Source of the DNA: Willaertia magna
Taxonomy: Eukaryota > Heterolobosea > Eutetramitea > Acrasida > Naegleriidae
NCBI GenBank assembly: GCA_902984215.1
Contig: CADWAF010004558.1
Coordinates: 1-64,000 of the forward strand
Direction: 5' to 3'
Length of the DNA: 64,000 nucleotides
Shown here piece by piece: positions 38,776 to 49,243 of this stretch. The notes beneath the pieces were generated by a model that was not told the DNA's origin, ran no database searches, and worked only from the letters and a program-made list of their open reading frames with translations. A program made the translations under genes and the position numbers. Positions within the stretch are counted from its first letter, which is position 1. The number at the start of each line of letters is the position of its first letter.

Positions 38776-40041
38776 TTAAATTGAATCACTTCCATTTCCG
38801 TTTGAAAGAGAAGATTTGCTAGAACCACTCTTTCTCAATTGTCTTTCCTTTCTTTGCTTGTTTTCCAAAATTTCTTTCCATTCTTGAGACTTTTTCACGT
38901 CACCTTGTGCCAGAAAAATGGCGTCTTGTCTAAATCTTGAATCGGAAGGTAGAGGGTCATCGCTTGGTTTGGCATACTTAGGAACTAAATTACCAATATT
39001 AAATACTTCTTGTTTAGTAAGGTTATTCATATATTTTGAACTTTTTGAATTTTTCTCAAGTAATTCAATAGTAGTGTCTGCAAAGTATTGTACAATTCCT
39101 AACCAACTTCCTTCTACAACTCCTATAACTTTATCATTTTTCTTTATTTCTCCCCTAAGGAAATCTGATGGAGTCTTTTGAGAAGAAAAGAAAGAACTAA
39201 TGAAACCCTTTTCATCTGGATTAAAAACTAAATCGCATGAAAGACCATTCTTCTTATCAGTAAATGTCATTTTACCATAATAATCAAGTATTCTTTGTCC
39301 CCAACAAACTCCTTTTAACCAAATGAATGGTTGATCATATTCAATAGTTGAACCATCTTTAAAGTCAATGTATGTTGGACCTGTTTGTCCACCTTTTAAT
39401 GCATTTCCTCTTATACTCGCTAAATATCCACAATATCCATGCATTCTAAAAGATTCTCCAGTCAATTCATATGCAGTAATTGGTGGATGGTGAGAAGTTT
39501 GTTCTAAATATACCTTTATATCTTTTTCATTATTATTTTCATGAACAAATTCTGCTTCAAAAGTTTCTCCTAATATTGGATTAAAAGGTTTTTTTGCGAT
39601 ACACATTTGATGAAGACCAGACACAGCAAATCCGATTACTTTAACAAATCGATTAACAGGGTCAACTTCTTCACTCGCTTGATTTAATAAACGATGGAAA
39701 CACCAAAGATCAGGTAAACGTTGAAGGAAACTTCTTGGTTCGAAAACGTACACAGGTAAACTGACAGAAACTAAATCTTTTCCTTCTAATAATGCACTAC
39801 CTAACTTTCTTACCATTTCCCATATACTATTTCTTTGTTCTTTAATCTCTTCTTCATTAGTAAATAAATATCCGCCAGATTCACTGGTAAAAATAGAACG
39901 TCCATCAGAACCAACTTTGTTTAAAAAAATCTTTGCTCCATAGTAAGTTTCACCAAGTAAATCTAAGTCGTTTTGAGACAACTCACTGGAACCATTCCTC
40001 AAGAGTTTTAAATCTTCTTTGCTTAGTTTCTTCTTTTCCAT
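38776..40041 (-). CDS. Oxysterol-binding protein-related lipid-transfer protein
   Basis: The 421-residue intronless protein starts at the ATG at 40039-40041. It consists of just the ORD lipid-transfer domain: VSLPVYVFEPRSFLQRLPD as lid and start, KPFNPILGETFE, the signature EQTSHHPPITAY (about residue 180), then WLKGVCWGQRILDYYGKM and the C-terminal DSRFRQDAIFLAQGDVKKSQEWKEILE that closes ORPs. There is no PH, ankyrin or FFAT motif, so it is of the short yeast Osh4 type. Role: sterol/PI4P exchange between membranes. Tail K/R/S-rich (about 400-421). Convergent with the Dus gene, about 130 bp apart. Confidence 0.93.
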   Translation of the reverse strand: MEKKKLSKEDLKLLRNGSSELSQNDLDLLGETYYGAKIFLNKVGSDGRSIFTSESGGYLFTNEEEIKEQRNSIWEMVRKLGSALLEGKDLVSVSLPVYVFEPRSFLQRLPDLWCFHRLLNQASEEVDPVNRFVKVIGFAVSGLHQMCIAKKPFNPILGETFEAEFVHENNNEKDIKVYLEQTSHHPPITAYELTGESFRMHGYCGYLASIRGNALKGGQTGPTYIDFKDGSTIEYDQPFIWLKGVCWGQRILDYYGKMTFTDKKNGLSCDLVFNPDEKGFISSFFSSQKTPSDFLRGEIKKNDKVIGVVEGSWLGIVQYFADTTIELLEKNSKSSKYMNNLTKQEVFNIGNLVPKYAKPSDDPLPSDSRFRQDAIFLAQGDVKKSQEWKEILENKQRKERQLRKSGSSKSSLSNGNGSDSI

Positions 40042-40432
40042 TTTTTAAGCTTTTTTTTTTATTTTATTAATTGTTTGGCTTATGGATTTTGTTTGGCGCT
40101 AACTTGCATACAGTGTCGGCTTTCGAACTTTAAATAAAATCGTACTCCAGATAACACTTTTTGTTTTAAGGGAGGTATAATTACTTAGGAAGGAATAACA
40201 ATTGTGTCACTGACAATTTCTCTCTTGTAGAGTACCATTGTATAATACAATTTTAAAAACAAGATACAATTTAACTTGCTGCGAGCTGTAATTCAATCGC
40301 CTCTAAGCAACAAAAAAGAGAGTGAGTTTGTTTCTAGAAATGAGTTTAAATTTAGGGTTAAGTTGAAGGAATTAGTTAAAGAATTAAATTTTTATTTTTT
40401 TTGAAAAAAAAAGAAAAATATTTCAATCTACC
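40042..40432. other. Divergent intergenic region
   Basis: This 391-bp stretch between the OSBP start and eRF3 start contains T-rich and A-rich runs adjacent to each start. No RNA gene, frame or repeat was recognised. Confidence 0.6.
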
Positions 40433-41791
40433 ATGTCCACAGATTCCCCACTATTAGATGAACAAACAACCCCAACTGGAGAATTAAACTTTGCTACTCC
40501 ACCTTTAAACGTTATTTTCTTAGGCCATGTTGATGCTGGTAAAAGTACATTATCGGGACGTATTCTTTTAGATACAGGAATGGTGGATGAACGTATAATA
40601 GAAAAATATAAATTAGAAGCAAAAGAAAATAACCGTGAAAGTTGGTATATTGCATATATTATGGATTGTGGAGAAGATGAAAAAGAAAGAGGTAAAACTA
40701 TTGAAGTTGGTCGCGCTCACTTTGAAACTAAAAAGAAGCGTTACACAATCCTAGACGCACCAGGACACAAAGCTTATGTCCCAAATATGATTTCTGCAAC
40801 AACCCAAGCCGATGTTGGTATTTTAGTTGTTTCCTCTAGAAAGGGAGAATTTGAAGCTGGTTTGGAAAAGGGTGGTCAAACTGCTGAACATACAATGTTA
40901 GCAAAAACCCTCGGTGTTGATCAACTTATTGTTGTAGTAAACAAGATGGACGATCCTACTGTTGCTTGGGAAAAAGAACGTTGGGATGAAATTACTAAAA
41001 AGGTCGGAACTCAATTAAAGAATGTTGGATGGAATTTAAAAACTCAAGTTCAATTTATTCCTATCGCTGCCTTGTCTGGAATGAATATTTTGAATAGAGT
41101 TACGAATGTTAGTTGGTGGAATGGACCATGTTTAATTGAAGCTTTAGATGAAATTAAATTCACAGTTAAGCATGATGCATCCGCTCCATTACGTTTATCA
41201 ATTATTGACAGATATAAAGATAAGGGTATGACAGTTTGTCTTGGTAAAGTTGCTAGTGGTCAAATTAAGGTAGGACAAAAAGTCGTTGTTATGCCAAATA
41301 GATGTAATTGTGAAGTAATGGCTTTAAAGAGTCACGAAATTAACGTTCAAGGAGGTGTCGTAGAAGCTGGAGAAAACGTAGAGGTTTATTTAAAGGGTGA
41401 TGACAGTGATATTTATTCTGGAAATGTTATTTGTGATGTACAACATCCATTAGAGCCAGTTCAAGAATTTATTGGCCAATTCCACATTTTAGACAGTCCT
41501 GAAGTTGATATTGTTTGTTCAGGATTTACAACAAATCTTCACGTTCACTGTGTCATGGAAACTGTAACTATCACCAAACTTTTAACAAAATTAGATAAAA
41601 AGACAGGTAAACCACTTCCAAACCCACCAAAATTCGTTCAAAATAGAGATACCGCAGAAGCAGTTTTTAGATTTGAAAGACCTGTTTGTATTGAGAAGTT
41701 TGATGTTTTAGAGCCTTTAGGAAGATTTGTCTTGCGTTCAGATAGAACCATTGGTGTTGGTAAAGTGAAAAAGATTAAACCATTAAAGTAA
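40433..41791 (+). CDS. Eukaryotic release factor eRF3 (GTPase, GSPT-like)
   Basis: The 452-residue intronless protein starts at the ATG at 40433. G1 is GHVDAGKST (residues 31-39), with the eRF3-specific IMDCGEDEKERGKTIEVGRAHF switch region, DAPGHKAYVPNMI (G3), NKMDDPT (G4) and ALSGMNI (G5). The domain II and III barrels include FTTNLHVHCVMETVTI and GRFVLRSDRTIGVGKVKKI. EF-1alpha would have DKLKAER in the switch region instead. The N-terminal extension that in most eRF3s carries a PAM2 motif is only about 25 residues and lacks a clear PAM2, so polyA-binding-protein contact is probably absent. Role: GTP-dependent peptide release with eRF1. Not split by introns. Confidence 0.93.
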   Translation: MSTDSPLLDEQTTPTGELNFATPPLNVIFLGHVDAGKSTLSGRILLDTGMVDERIIEKYKLEAKENNRESWYIAYIMDCGEDEKERGKTIEVGRAHFETKKKRYTILDAPGHKAYVPNMISATTQADVGILVVSSRKGEFEAGLEKGGQTAEHTMLAKTLGVDQLIVVVNKMDDPTVAWEKERWDEITKKVGTQLKNVGWNLKTQVQFIPIAALSGMNILNRVTNVSWWNGPCLIEALDEIKFTVKHDASAPLRLSIIDRYKDKGMTVCLGKVASGQIKVGQKVVVMPNRCNCEVMALKSHEINVQGGVVEAGENVEVYLKGDDSDIYSGNVICDVQHPLEPVQEFIGQFHILDSPEVDIVCSGFTTNLHVHCVMETVTITKLLTKLDKKTGKPLPNPPKFVQNRDTAEAVFRFERPVCIEKFDVLEPLGRFVLRSDRTIGVGKVKKIKPLK

Positions 41792-42002
41792 ACTAAATAA
41801 TAAATAATTAAATAAAAAATTTAAATTTTCAATTTGTGACATCTTGAATTTTGGATTGATTAGTTGATTAGATTACTTTGTGAATAAAGTGCATCTTTCC
41901 TTGCAGAGACTTGTTTGGTTTTAACAATTTTTGCTGCCAAATATTAAAACCCGTCTCTTGTCTTTCAGCAGCCAAAAGTTTCAAAAAAAATAAAAAGAAT
42001 TA

Positions 42003-45000
42003 ATGAGCAAAGACTCTATCAATTTTTCTCCTTCCAGAGAAGTTATCCAAGAAGAAATCAGTTCTTTTGGAAAGGATGAAAGTCAATGCTGGATGCTATT
42101 TGGTTACGTTGAAAATCAATTATTAAAAGGAGTTACCAATACTATTTCTTTATTAAAAAAGTCATCAACTCCTTTAACCCACAGTGAAATTGATGCCATC
42201 CGAAATGATAGTGACAGTATTTCAGGAATTTTATCACCAAGTAGTTCTAATTATTTCATCATAAGAACCAAACCTAATAGATATGCTTTCGTTCAATGGT
42301 TAGGAAATAAAACAAGGGCTTTACAAAAGACAAAAGCCTTAGCTCACGTAAGTAAAATTTGTTTTAGATTTTTAGGAAGAAAAATTTACAAAAATATGTA
42401 GCGAACTGAATTGAAAGATTTTGCTGAGAAAATTTTGTTAATTCCTTTTGCTAGTGAATGTAATGGAGTAAATGAAATTGAAAAGTTATCTCAATTTGTT
42501 GATTCTGATAATGGAAATACATCTAACAACAGTAGTACTTCAACTAGTAGTTTAAATAAGAATGCTTGGGGAGTGGTAAATAAGACACCATCAAACAATA
42601 ATACCACACCACCAACTAATAGACTTCAAAGAAGTGGAAGTAAACCAAAATTAAATATTGCTGCTCAAATGAAATTGGTTTTAAAGATTGATGATTCTGA
42701 AGTTATTCCTCTATTAAAAAGTAGAAAATTTGGTTGGTTACTTTTAGGATATAATGAACAAGGATTATTAAAAATTGAAAATCAAGGAGAAGAACAAAAT
42801 GTTTTCCCAACTTCATTAGTATCTAATTTAACTGATGATGATATTCAATTTATTGTTCTTAAATGGAATTTAACAAATACTGGTTATGGTTCAGATGTTG
42901 AAAAGACCTTCTTTATTGTTTGGGTTGGAAAACATATTTCTTCAATTCGTAGAGGAAAAGTTAATCAACATAAGAATGAAGTTTATGAATTAATTAACAA
43001 AAACTTTTTATTAGGAGGAGAAGTGACAATCACAACAGATGAAGAATTAAATGTAGAATATGTAACTAATTTAATGCTTGGCAAGAGAGGTAATGCTAAT
43101 AGCTCATCTACCACTCAACAATTAAACGTTGTTCAAGAACAATCAAAACCACTTGAAAGAAAGAATAGTGAATTATTAAGTAAAATTAAATCTGGTTTTA
43201 AGTCTGGAAAATTGAAAACAATTGGTCATAATCATGAAGATAATACTACTATAACCTCCCCTAAAAAGAATTCAGGAGGCTCATTAACAAGTCCAAGAAG
43301 AAAAGGAGGCTTTGGTAGTTTTACTATTGACAATTTAGATAAAATTAGTCAAAGTATTGGAATTTCATCTCCTCAAAAGAAGGCTGTTAAAAAGGTTACC
43401 AATTTGAGTCAAGGTCAAAATACCATTAAAATTGAAGAGGAAAAAACTGCTATTGAAAAATTATATAGTGTAAAAGATATGTTTGATAGTTGCATTTGGG
43501 TTTTGTTTGGATATCCTGGCAAATCTTTAAATAGTTTAATCGTCAAAGACACTGGTTCACAAGTTATTGGAGATTGTATCAATAGAATTGGTGTACATTT
43601 AACTGACGATGGTCTTTCTTATTTCATTCATAAATTTTATGTCGAGAGAAATGACAGAGTTGAATCAAAGTTTAGAATTGTAATTTGGAGAGGTCCTAGT
43701 GTTAAAGCTTATTACAAAGCAATTTGTGTTGCTCATGCCTCTAAATTGGCAACCACTATTTCTCCTGTTATTCCTTCAATGGATGGTGAACCAATTATTG
43801 TATCAGACTTTTCACAATTTAATGACTTAAGATTTTCTACTAATGGCATGGGAGTTGAACTTAATCCTGTTGAGGCATTAAAGAGATTACAAGTGAAAAT
43901 AGAAGAAAAGGTCAAACCTCAAGAACCAATCAAACGTTCACCATCCTTAAGAAAGGCAGGAACAGAAACTGGTATTACTGGAGGTTTATCTATTAACGAT
44001 GAAGAGACTTTAATTGAAAAGTTAAAGGAATTACAAAGTGATTCTAATCCTTTAAGTTGGGTGATGATTACTTATCACTCTGCAAAAGTTTTGAAATGCG
44101 AAGATTCTGGAAATGGCGATTTGGAGGAATTTAAACCAAAACTTCAAGAGGACAAGGTTTACTATATTCTTTACAAACAATTTTTAGAACAACTTGGTGG
44201 AGCTCCAAAGATTGTCTTGATTGCATACGTTGGTCAAAATGTCAAACCAGTTGTAAAGGCCAATAGTACTCCTCACAGAATTGCTTTATTCAAGTATTGT
44301 GCTAAGTTTGTTACCTTGAACTCCGAATTCCAAGCATCACATGTTGATGATATTGATAGTGAAGCAATTTATGGAAAAGTTACAGGAAGTAAGGTAAAGA
44401 TGGTTGGTTCAACAACACCAAGAGCAGAAACTGGTGGTGTGTTGGCTAAAACATTTGGTGGAAAGAGCCAAAATTTAGTTATTTTGGATGAAAAGGATGT
44501 TGTTCACGCATTAAAGGATTTAAAGAGTGATACTAGCTTGACCACTTGGGTTAAATTCTCTTATAAAGGTACAACTGAGTTGTTTGCTGAGGAAACTGGC
44601 AATGGTGGTTTAAGTAGTTTTACAAATAAGTTAAGCAATGATGCTGTGCATTATGTACTTTTCAAGACATTCGTTGAACACTCCCCAAAGATTGTACTTA
44701 TAGCTTGGGTTGGACCTGGTGTCACTGCTGGAACAGCAAAAGCAAGAACAGCCACTCACCAATTAGAGTTATCTGCATTTGTCAACAAAATACTTACTGT
44801 TGCCTCACTTTACCAAGCTGCTGGGTTAGATGACTTACAAGAAGAATTAGTTCACAAGAAAATTGCTGGTTCTACAACAATCTCCGCACCAACAGCTATT
44901 TCCAAGGGTACATTTGGTGGAAGAGATTCTACCTTGAAATTCAACAATGACAAAGAAGTTGATGAAGCATTTAAAGATTTAAGAGGTAACACTCCTACTA

Positions 45001-46571
45001 AATGGTTATTATTTGAATATGTAAGCAAAGATGATATGTATACAGTTCACGTTGCACAAAAAGGACCAGGAGGAGTCGATAACTTTAAACAATATCTTAC
45101 TTCTGACAAGATTTGTTATGTTGTAATGCGTTTGTCTTTTATTGAATATGGTGAAGTTGCTAAAGCAATTGTTATCAGTTGGGTTGGTGAGAATTCTCCT
45201 TCTTTCTTAAAAGCTGTTTCTTCTGGACACAGACACAATTTACAAGAACATGCCAGAAAATTTATTTCTATTGGAGGTCAATTCCAACCAGACACTCTTG
45301 ATGAATTAACCGATGAGGCACTTGTTGCAAAGATTACTGGTTCAAAACAAGATAACACATCAGACAGTTCTACCACCATTCAAGCAGCTAAACAATTTGA
45401 GAGAGAAAGAGTATTACAAGTCCAACCAAAAATTGAAGTTAAAGATAAATCACAATTTACTGGAGAATTTAAGGCAATTGAATTTCAAGGTAAAGAAGAA
45501 ATTAAAAAATCACTATTGGAACTTTCTGATATTTGCAGAAAGGAACAACAAGATAAAGCAATTGACGATGCAAATAATGTACATTACATAAAATTGAAAT
45601 TGGTTGGAAAGGATTTAAGAGAAGTTGTAGTTGATGGAATGGGAGATGGTGCATTAACTGAAGAATGGTGTAAGAAGCATTTAGATGCCAATGAATGTTT
45701 TGCATTTGTATTTGGTTTATTTACGAGTGAGGGAGGCTATGGTATGATGACTAAGTATGTATTTGTTCAATGGATAGGTAGTGATGTAAAACATTTATTG
45801 AAGGCAAAGGCTAATGAACTAAGACAATCACTTTATAATTTTGTTCATGAAGTTTTATACATGAGTGGTGAAGTTCAAGGCTGTACAAAACCAGAACACC
45901 TTACAATGAAGATTGTTATGGAAAAAATTACTGGTTCTAATGTTAGAGGTTCCAACATGAAATTAGTTAAAAAAGATGACAAATTCAAGGGTTTAGGTAA
46001 AGAAAAGAAGAGTAAATTAGTTATCTCAGACGAACCTAAATTAATGCATTTGATAGAAGACATGATTTTACAAGATTACCTTACGGAACTTGAAGGAAAA
46101 GAAGAGGTAACTGAGGATGAAGATGAATGGAGAAACCATAAGAGAATAACAGAAGGAAAATTAGATTGGATAATGATGTCATATAAAGAAGGTTCTATTG
46201 ATGAAATACAGGTAAGCAACTATGGTGAAGGTGACGTAGAGGCTTTCAAGAAGTACTTGACACCATCAAATGTTTGTTTCTTAATAATAAGAGTATTCCA
46301 TGCTCAAGGTTATGCTAAAGATGTCTCTATGTTAACCAAAGGTAGAATTAACCTTGAAAAACCATATTATACTTTAATTTATTGGAAAGGTGAGGAAGTA
46401 CAAGTTTTAGAGAAAGCTTTAACTTCCCATCACTTTAATGCTTTCCAAAAGGTTGTAAATAACAAATTCTCAAAGATGAAAGCATCCACACAAGGTTCTA
46501 CTTATCAAGCTGAAAAATATGAAGAGTTAAATATGGAACGCATCAAAAAGATTATGAGGCTTTATGATTAA
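42003..46571 (+). CDS. Giant protein with eight ADF-H/coactosin-type repeats
   Basis: Two exons: 42003-42347 and 42402-46571, with a 54-bp phase-0 GTAAGT...TAG intron; 1504 residues. Eight coactosin-like actin-depolymerising-factor homology units can be aligned by eye. Each has a W-(V/M/L)-x-(F/I/L)-x-Y strand, a hydrophobic Y(F/I/V)(I/L)xK/R strand, a FV/VL(I/V)xWxGxx(V/S) strand and a helix with K(A)xxxxH ending in G(S/N)x. Examples are CWMLFGYVENQ (unit 1), GWLLLGYNEQG (2), CIWVLFGYPGK (3), SWVMITYHSAK (4), TWVKFSYKGTT (5), KWLLFEYVSKD (6), IKLKLVGKDLR (7) and DWIMMSYKEGS (8). Coactosin usually has one unit. A disordered S/K-rich linker (about residues 240-360) splits units 2 and 3. Probably an actin-filament or lamellipodial organiser. 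Confidence 0.85.
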
Positions 46572-46758
46572 TTGAAAATAACTACTTGTATAAAATGCTA
46601 TTTTGTAATTCAACTTGTTATCTCCGTATTTTTTGTACACTACTGCACCAATAATTAATTCAATTTGATTTGGCAGGCAGGGAAAAAAGGATCGATAACC
46701 AGTATTTTAAAGTTAACGGTGGAGGTTTCACAACCATACGTTGCGACTACAACAAAAA

Positions 46759-47361
46759 ATGAACACAACACAACCTGGGGCACAAATAACTCCTCAACCT
46801 AAGGCAAACATCAGTGCTGGAAGGAAAACCCTTAATAATATTCATCCTTTGGAGATACCAAGAAAGAAGAAATTTGAGGCACCTATTAATACAAGACCTG
46901 AAAGAGTAACTAAAAAGACAGGGAATAGAGCAAATGAACAGAGTAAAACTCCACCTAAAAAGTATTTGCGTAAAAGGCCTCAATCCGCAAAAGCATCTTG
47001 TAGTTATGATAACAATATAATTTTAAATCCTCCAGAGAACAAGTTATTTACAAGGAAAAAATCTGCTACTCCAACCTACTCATCTAATAGAGCCTCTCTT
47101 TCTTCTGAAAACCTTACTGATTTAATTTCTCATAACTTTGGACAGCAAACAGAAAATGTTACAAGTAGAAGAAAACCAAGTCCCATGTCCCTTAGAAGCA
47201 GTTTTGAAGGCACTTTAATTCCAAAAGCTGAACATTCGGCAACACTTACCCCAACAACAAAATACTGGAAAGTTCCAAATAATAACACTATTGAACTCAA
47301 GCCTAAACCAAGGGGTCTAGCAAGATCGGACAGTATGAAAAGCATTTTGTTGTGGGAATAA
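46759..47361 (+). CDS. Hypothetical basic, disordered protein
   Basis: The 200-residue frame starts at the first ATG (46759); the frame is open from 46741 without one. No family recognised. It is rich in K/R/P/S/T and lacks hydrophobic stretches. Paired basic clusters (RKKKFEAP, KKYLRKRPQSAK, FTRKKSATP) suggest a nuclear or nucleic-acid-binding role. It ends 5 bp from the convergent Myb gene. Codon use is more balanced than in the flanking ADF-H gene. A signal for the protein being real is the non-random base composition, but supporting homology is missing. Confidence 0.55.
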   Translation: MNTTQPGAQITPQPKANISAGRKTLNNIHPLEIPRKKKFEAPINTRPERVTKKTGNRANEQSKTPPKKYLRKRPQSAKASCSYDNNIILNPPENKLFTRKKSATPTYSSNRASLSSENLTDLISHNFGQQTENVTSRRKPSPMSLRSSFEGTLIPKAEHSATLTPTTKYWKVPNNNTIELKPKPRGLARSDSMKSILLWE

Positions 47362-47366
47362 AAATT

Positions 47367-48512
47367 TTATTGTAAAAAGGAGGAAATGAAGCCTTCATCA
47401 TCTCCGGCTATACAAGGTTCTGAAGGCACCTTTAAGTCGAGTGATTCTTCGTCGCATTTTTCGATAAATTCACCATTTTCATTTAAGATAGGCAGCTCAG
47501 AATCGAAGCTACTAGTCCATAATGACATTGTTGCAATGTTTTCATTAGCCGTTTGTAACATAGGTTCGAATGAGAGACCTGTAGATGCCTCGGCTGCACG
47601 TAGGTCATCTTCTTCGAAAAGTAATAAATTAGGTTGACTTAGAGGAACGTTGACAGCTACTTCTTTTGTTGTTTGCGTCTCACTCTCTTCTTTGTCTTCT
47701 TTGCTTTGCTCTAATGGAGCAGTGCTGGAAGAATAAGCAGTAATTGACCTCATGGATGGTGATTTTATAGCTCTAAGTTTCTCTAACTTTCGCTTGTTAG
47801 ACTTTGGTTCCAAGAGAGTGTCTTCTTCCTCTCCTTCTGAGGAACTGTCTTGATCAAATTTGGAATAGTCTATCCTTACGTTTCTTGTTTTCATTCTCGA
47901 ACAAGGCTCTTCTTGTACATATTCACCATAACTTTCTTCCTCTGCTTCACTTTCAACATCAACTACAGCTTTAGTTTTGGTAGTTCTATTCTTTCTCTTT
48001 TTATTCGCAGATGGTTTTTTCTTCTTTGTCCCTTCTTTTGCTCTTGGAATAATACCTAAGCAGTCGCAATTTACATTGTTAACTTCATCTGGATCCATCT
48101 CCCTTGCTTTTTTAAATGCCTTAAATAACTCATTTACTTGCTTCTTAGTTGCCTCATTTTCTATAAAATTTACAAGATCTTCTCTTGATTTTTGTAGCCC
48201 TTTATATCTATTATACAAAGTAATGTCAGCTATATTGTTACAATAGTATTCTGATTTAACCTTAGACCAACTACCATTCATCTTTTTCAAGCATATCAGT
48301 AATTCTATATCTTCCATTTCTGTCCATTCATGAGTACTAGCTAACAGCTTTCTATGAACTCTTTGGTATAATTGAATAACTTTAAACTTTGAATTAAAAT
48401 ACTTTTCATTAATTAATGTCCATTTTGGACCATGCTTTTCAAACGCCTTGAGTAAGATTTTATCTTCTTCTGCATTAAATTTACAAGATTTATTGCTTTG
48501 TTTCTTTGTCAT
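47367..48512 (-). CDS. Myb/SANT-domain protein with two divergent repeats
   Basis: The 381-residue intronless protein starts at the ATG at 48510-48512. Two SANT-like units lie at about residues 12-105: FNAEEDKILLKAFEKHGPK with WTLINEKYF, then WTEMEDIELLICLKKMNGS with WSKVKSEYY and ITLYNRYKGL. Trp spacing is Myb-like, but the second halves lack some conserved residues, so DNA binding is likely but unproven. The remainder is charged and disordered, with basic clusters (KKKKPSANKKRKNR) as likely nuclear signals and acidic stretches (EEEDTLLEPK, EEDKEESE) that could activate transcription. It is not a close copy of the R2R3 protein at 18232. Convergent with the preceding basic protein. Confidence 0.82.
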   Translation of the reverse strand: MTKKQSNKSCKFNAEEDKILLKAFEKHGPKWTLINEKYFNSKFKVIQLYQRVHRKLLASTHEWTEMEDIELLICLKKMNGSWSKVKSEYYCNNIADITLYNRYKGLQKSREDLVNFIENEATKKQVNELFKAFKKAREMDPDEVNNVNCDCLGIIPRAKEGTKKKKPSANKKRKNRTTKTKAVVDVESEAEEESYGEYVQEEPCSRMKTRNVRIDYSKFDQDSSSEGEEEDTLLEPKSNKRKLEKLRAIKSPSMRSITAYSSSTAPLEQSKEDKEESETQTTKEVAVNVPLSQPNLLLFEEDDLRAAEASTGLSFEPMLQTANENIATMSLWTSSFDSELPILNENGEFIEKCDEESLDLKVPSEPCIAGDDEGFISSFLQ

Positions 48513-49243
48513 ACTTTAAAATAAATACCGTTTAAATTTTTTTGTATTTGAAATATTAATTCTTTTGAAAACTTTCACTTTTCATAATGTACACTAAGTG
48601 TCAAGAATAAAAGTGAGACCAAAATCGAGGCAAAAAAGGAATACAGAAAATGCCAAATTGAAAAAAAAATGTTAAAATGAGGAATTGTTGAGTTAATTGA
48701 ACCACTTTGTGGCAAAAATTTAAAAAATCTATTTATTTTAATGTCAAAAGTGCACCCGATTTAAATATTTTAATCTATAATTATTAATTTATAAGTTTTA
48801 ATGTACATCTAGGTAATTTTCATAACTGAAATGTCTAATTATGATGATCATAACCAAAAGAATTTTTTTTTATAGGAAACAATAATAAGCGGGAACTGGG
48901 CCTTATCTACCAAAAAAGAATGAAATTCATTTTTTTTGCAAAGTACAAATCAACCTGAAAGTTACAAAAAGAGAAATTATACAAACCTTCCAATAAACAA
49001 GAAAAACCTTAAATACATGGAATATTGTATAAAAAGATAATTTTCAACAATCGAAAATCTATGAAAATGTAGAAACACCGATAACCTTGCTTTTCCTTTA
49101 AAAAGAAAAAATCCTTTGAGTTTTTCCAGCCAACGATTAATATTAGTCGTTTAAACCCAATGTTTTATAGTCATAACTTTAGAAAATTAAAAAAAAATAA
49201 TTGTACTATTATCACAGTTGACTTACTCAAAAAACTTGTCAAT
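48513..49243. other. Intergenic region between divergent Myb and SAM/LRAT-like genes
   Basis: About 730 bp of AT-rich DNA with T and A runs and no convincing frame over 30 codons, RNA gene or repeat. An alternative ATG for the SAM gene lies at 49160 in the same frame as 49244. Confidence 0.55.

Noticed and set aside
40340..40360. GGGTTA-like sequence as telomere repeat (also near 63350)
   Set aside because: Single occurrences, not tandem.
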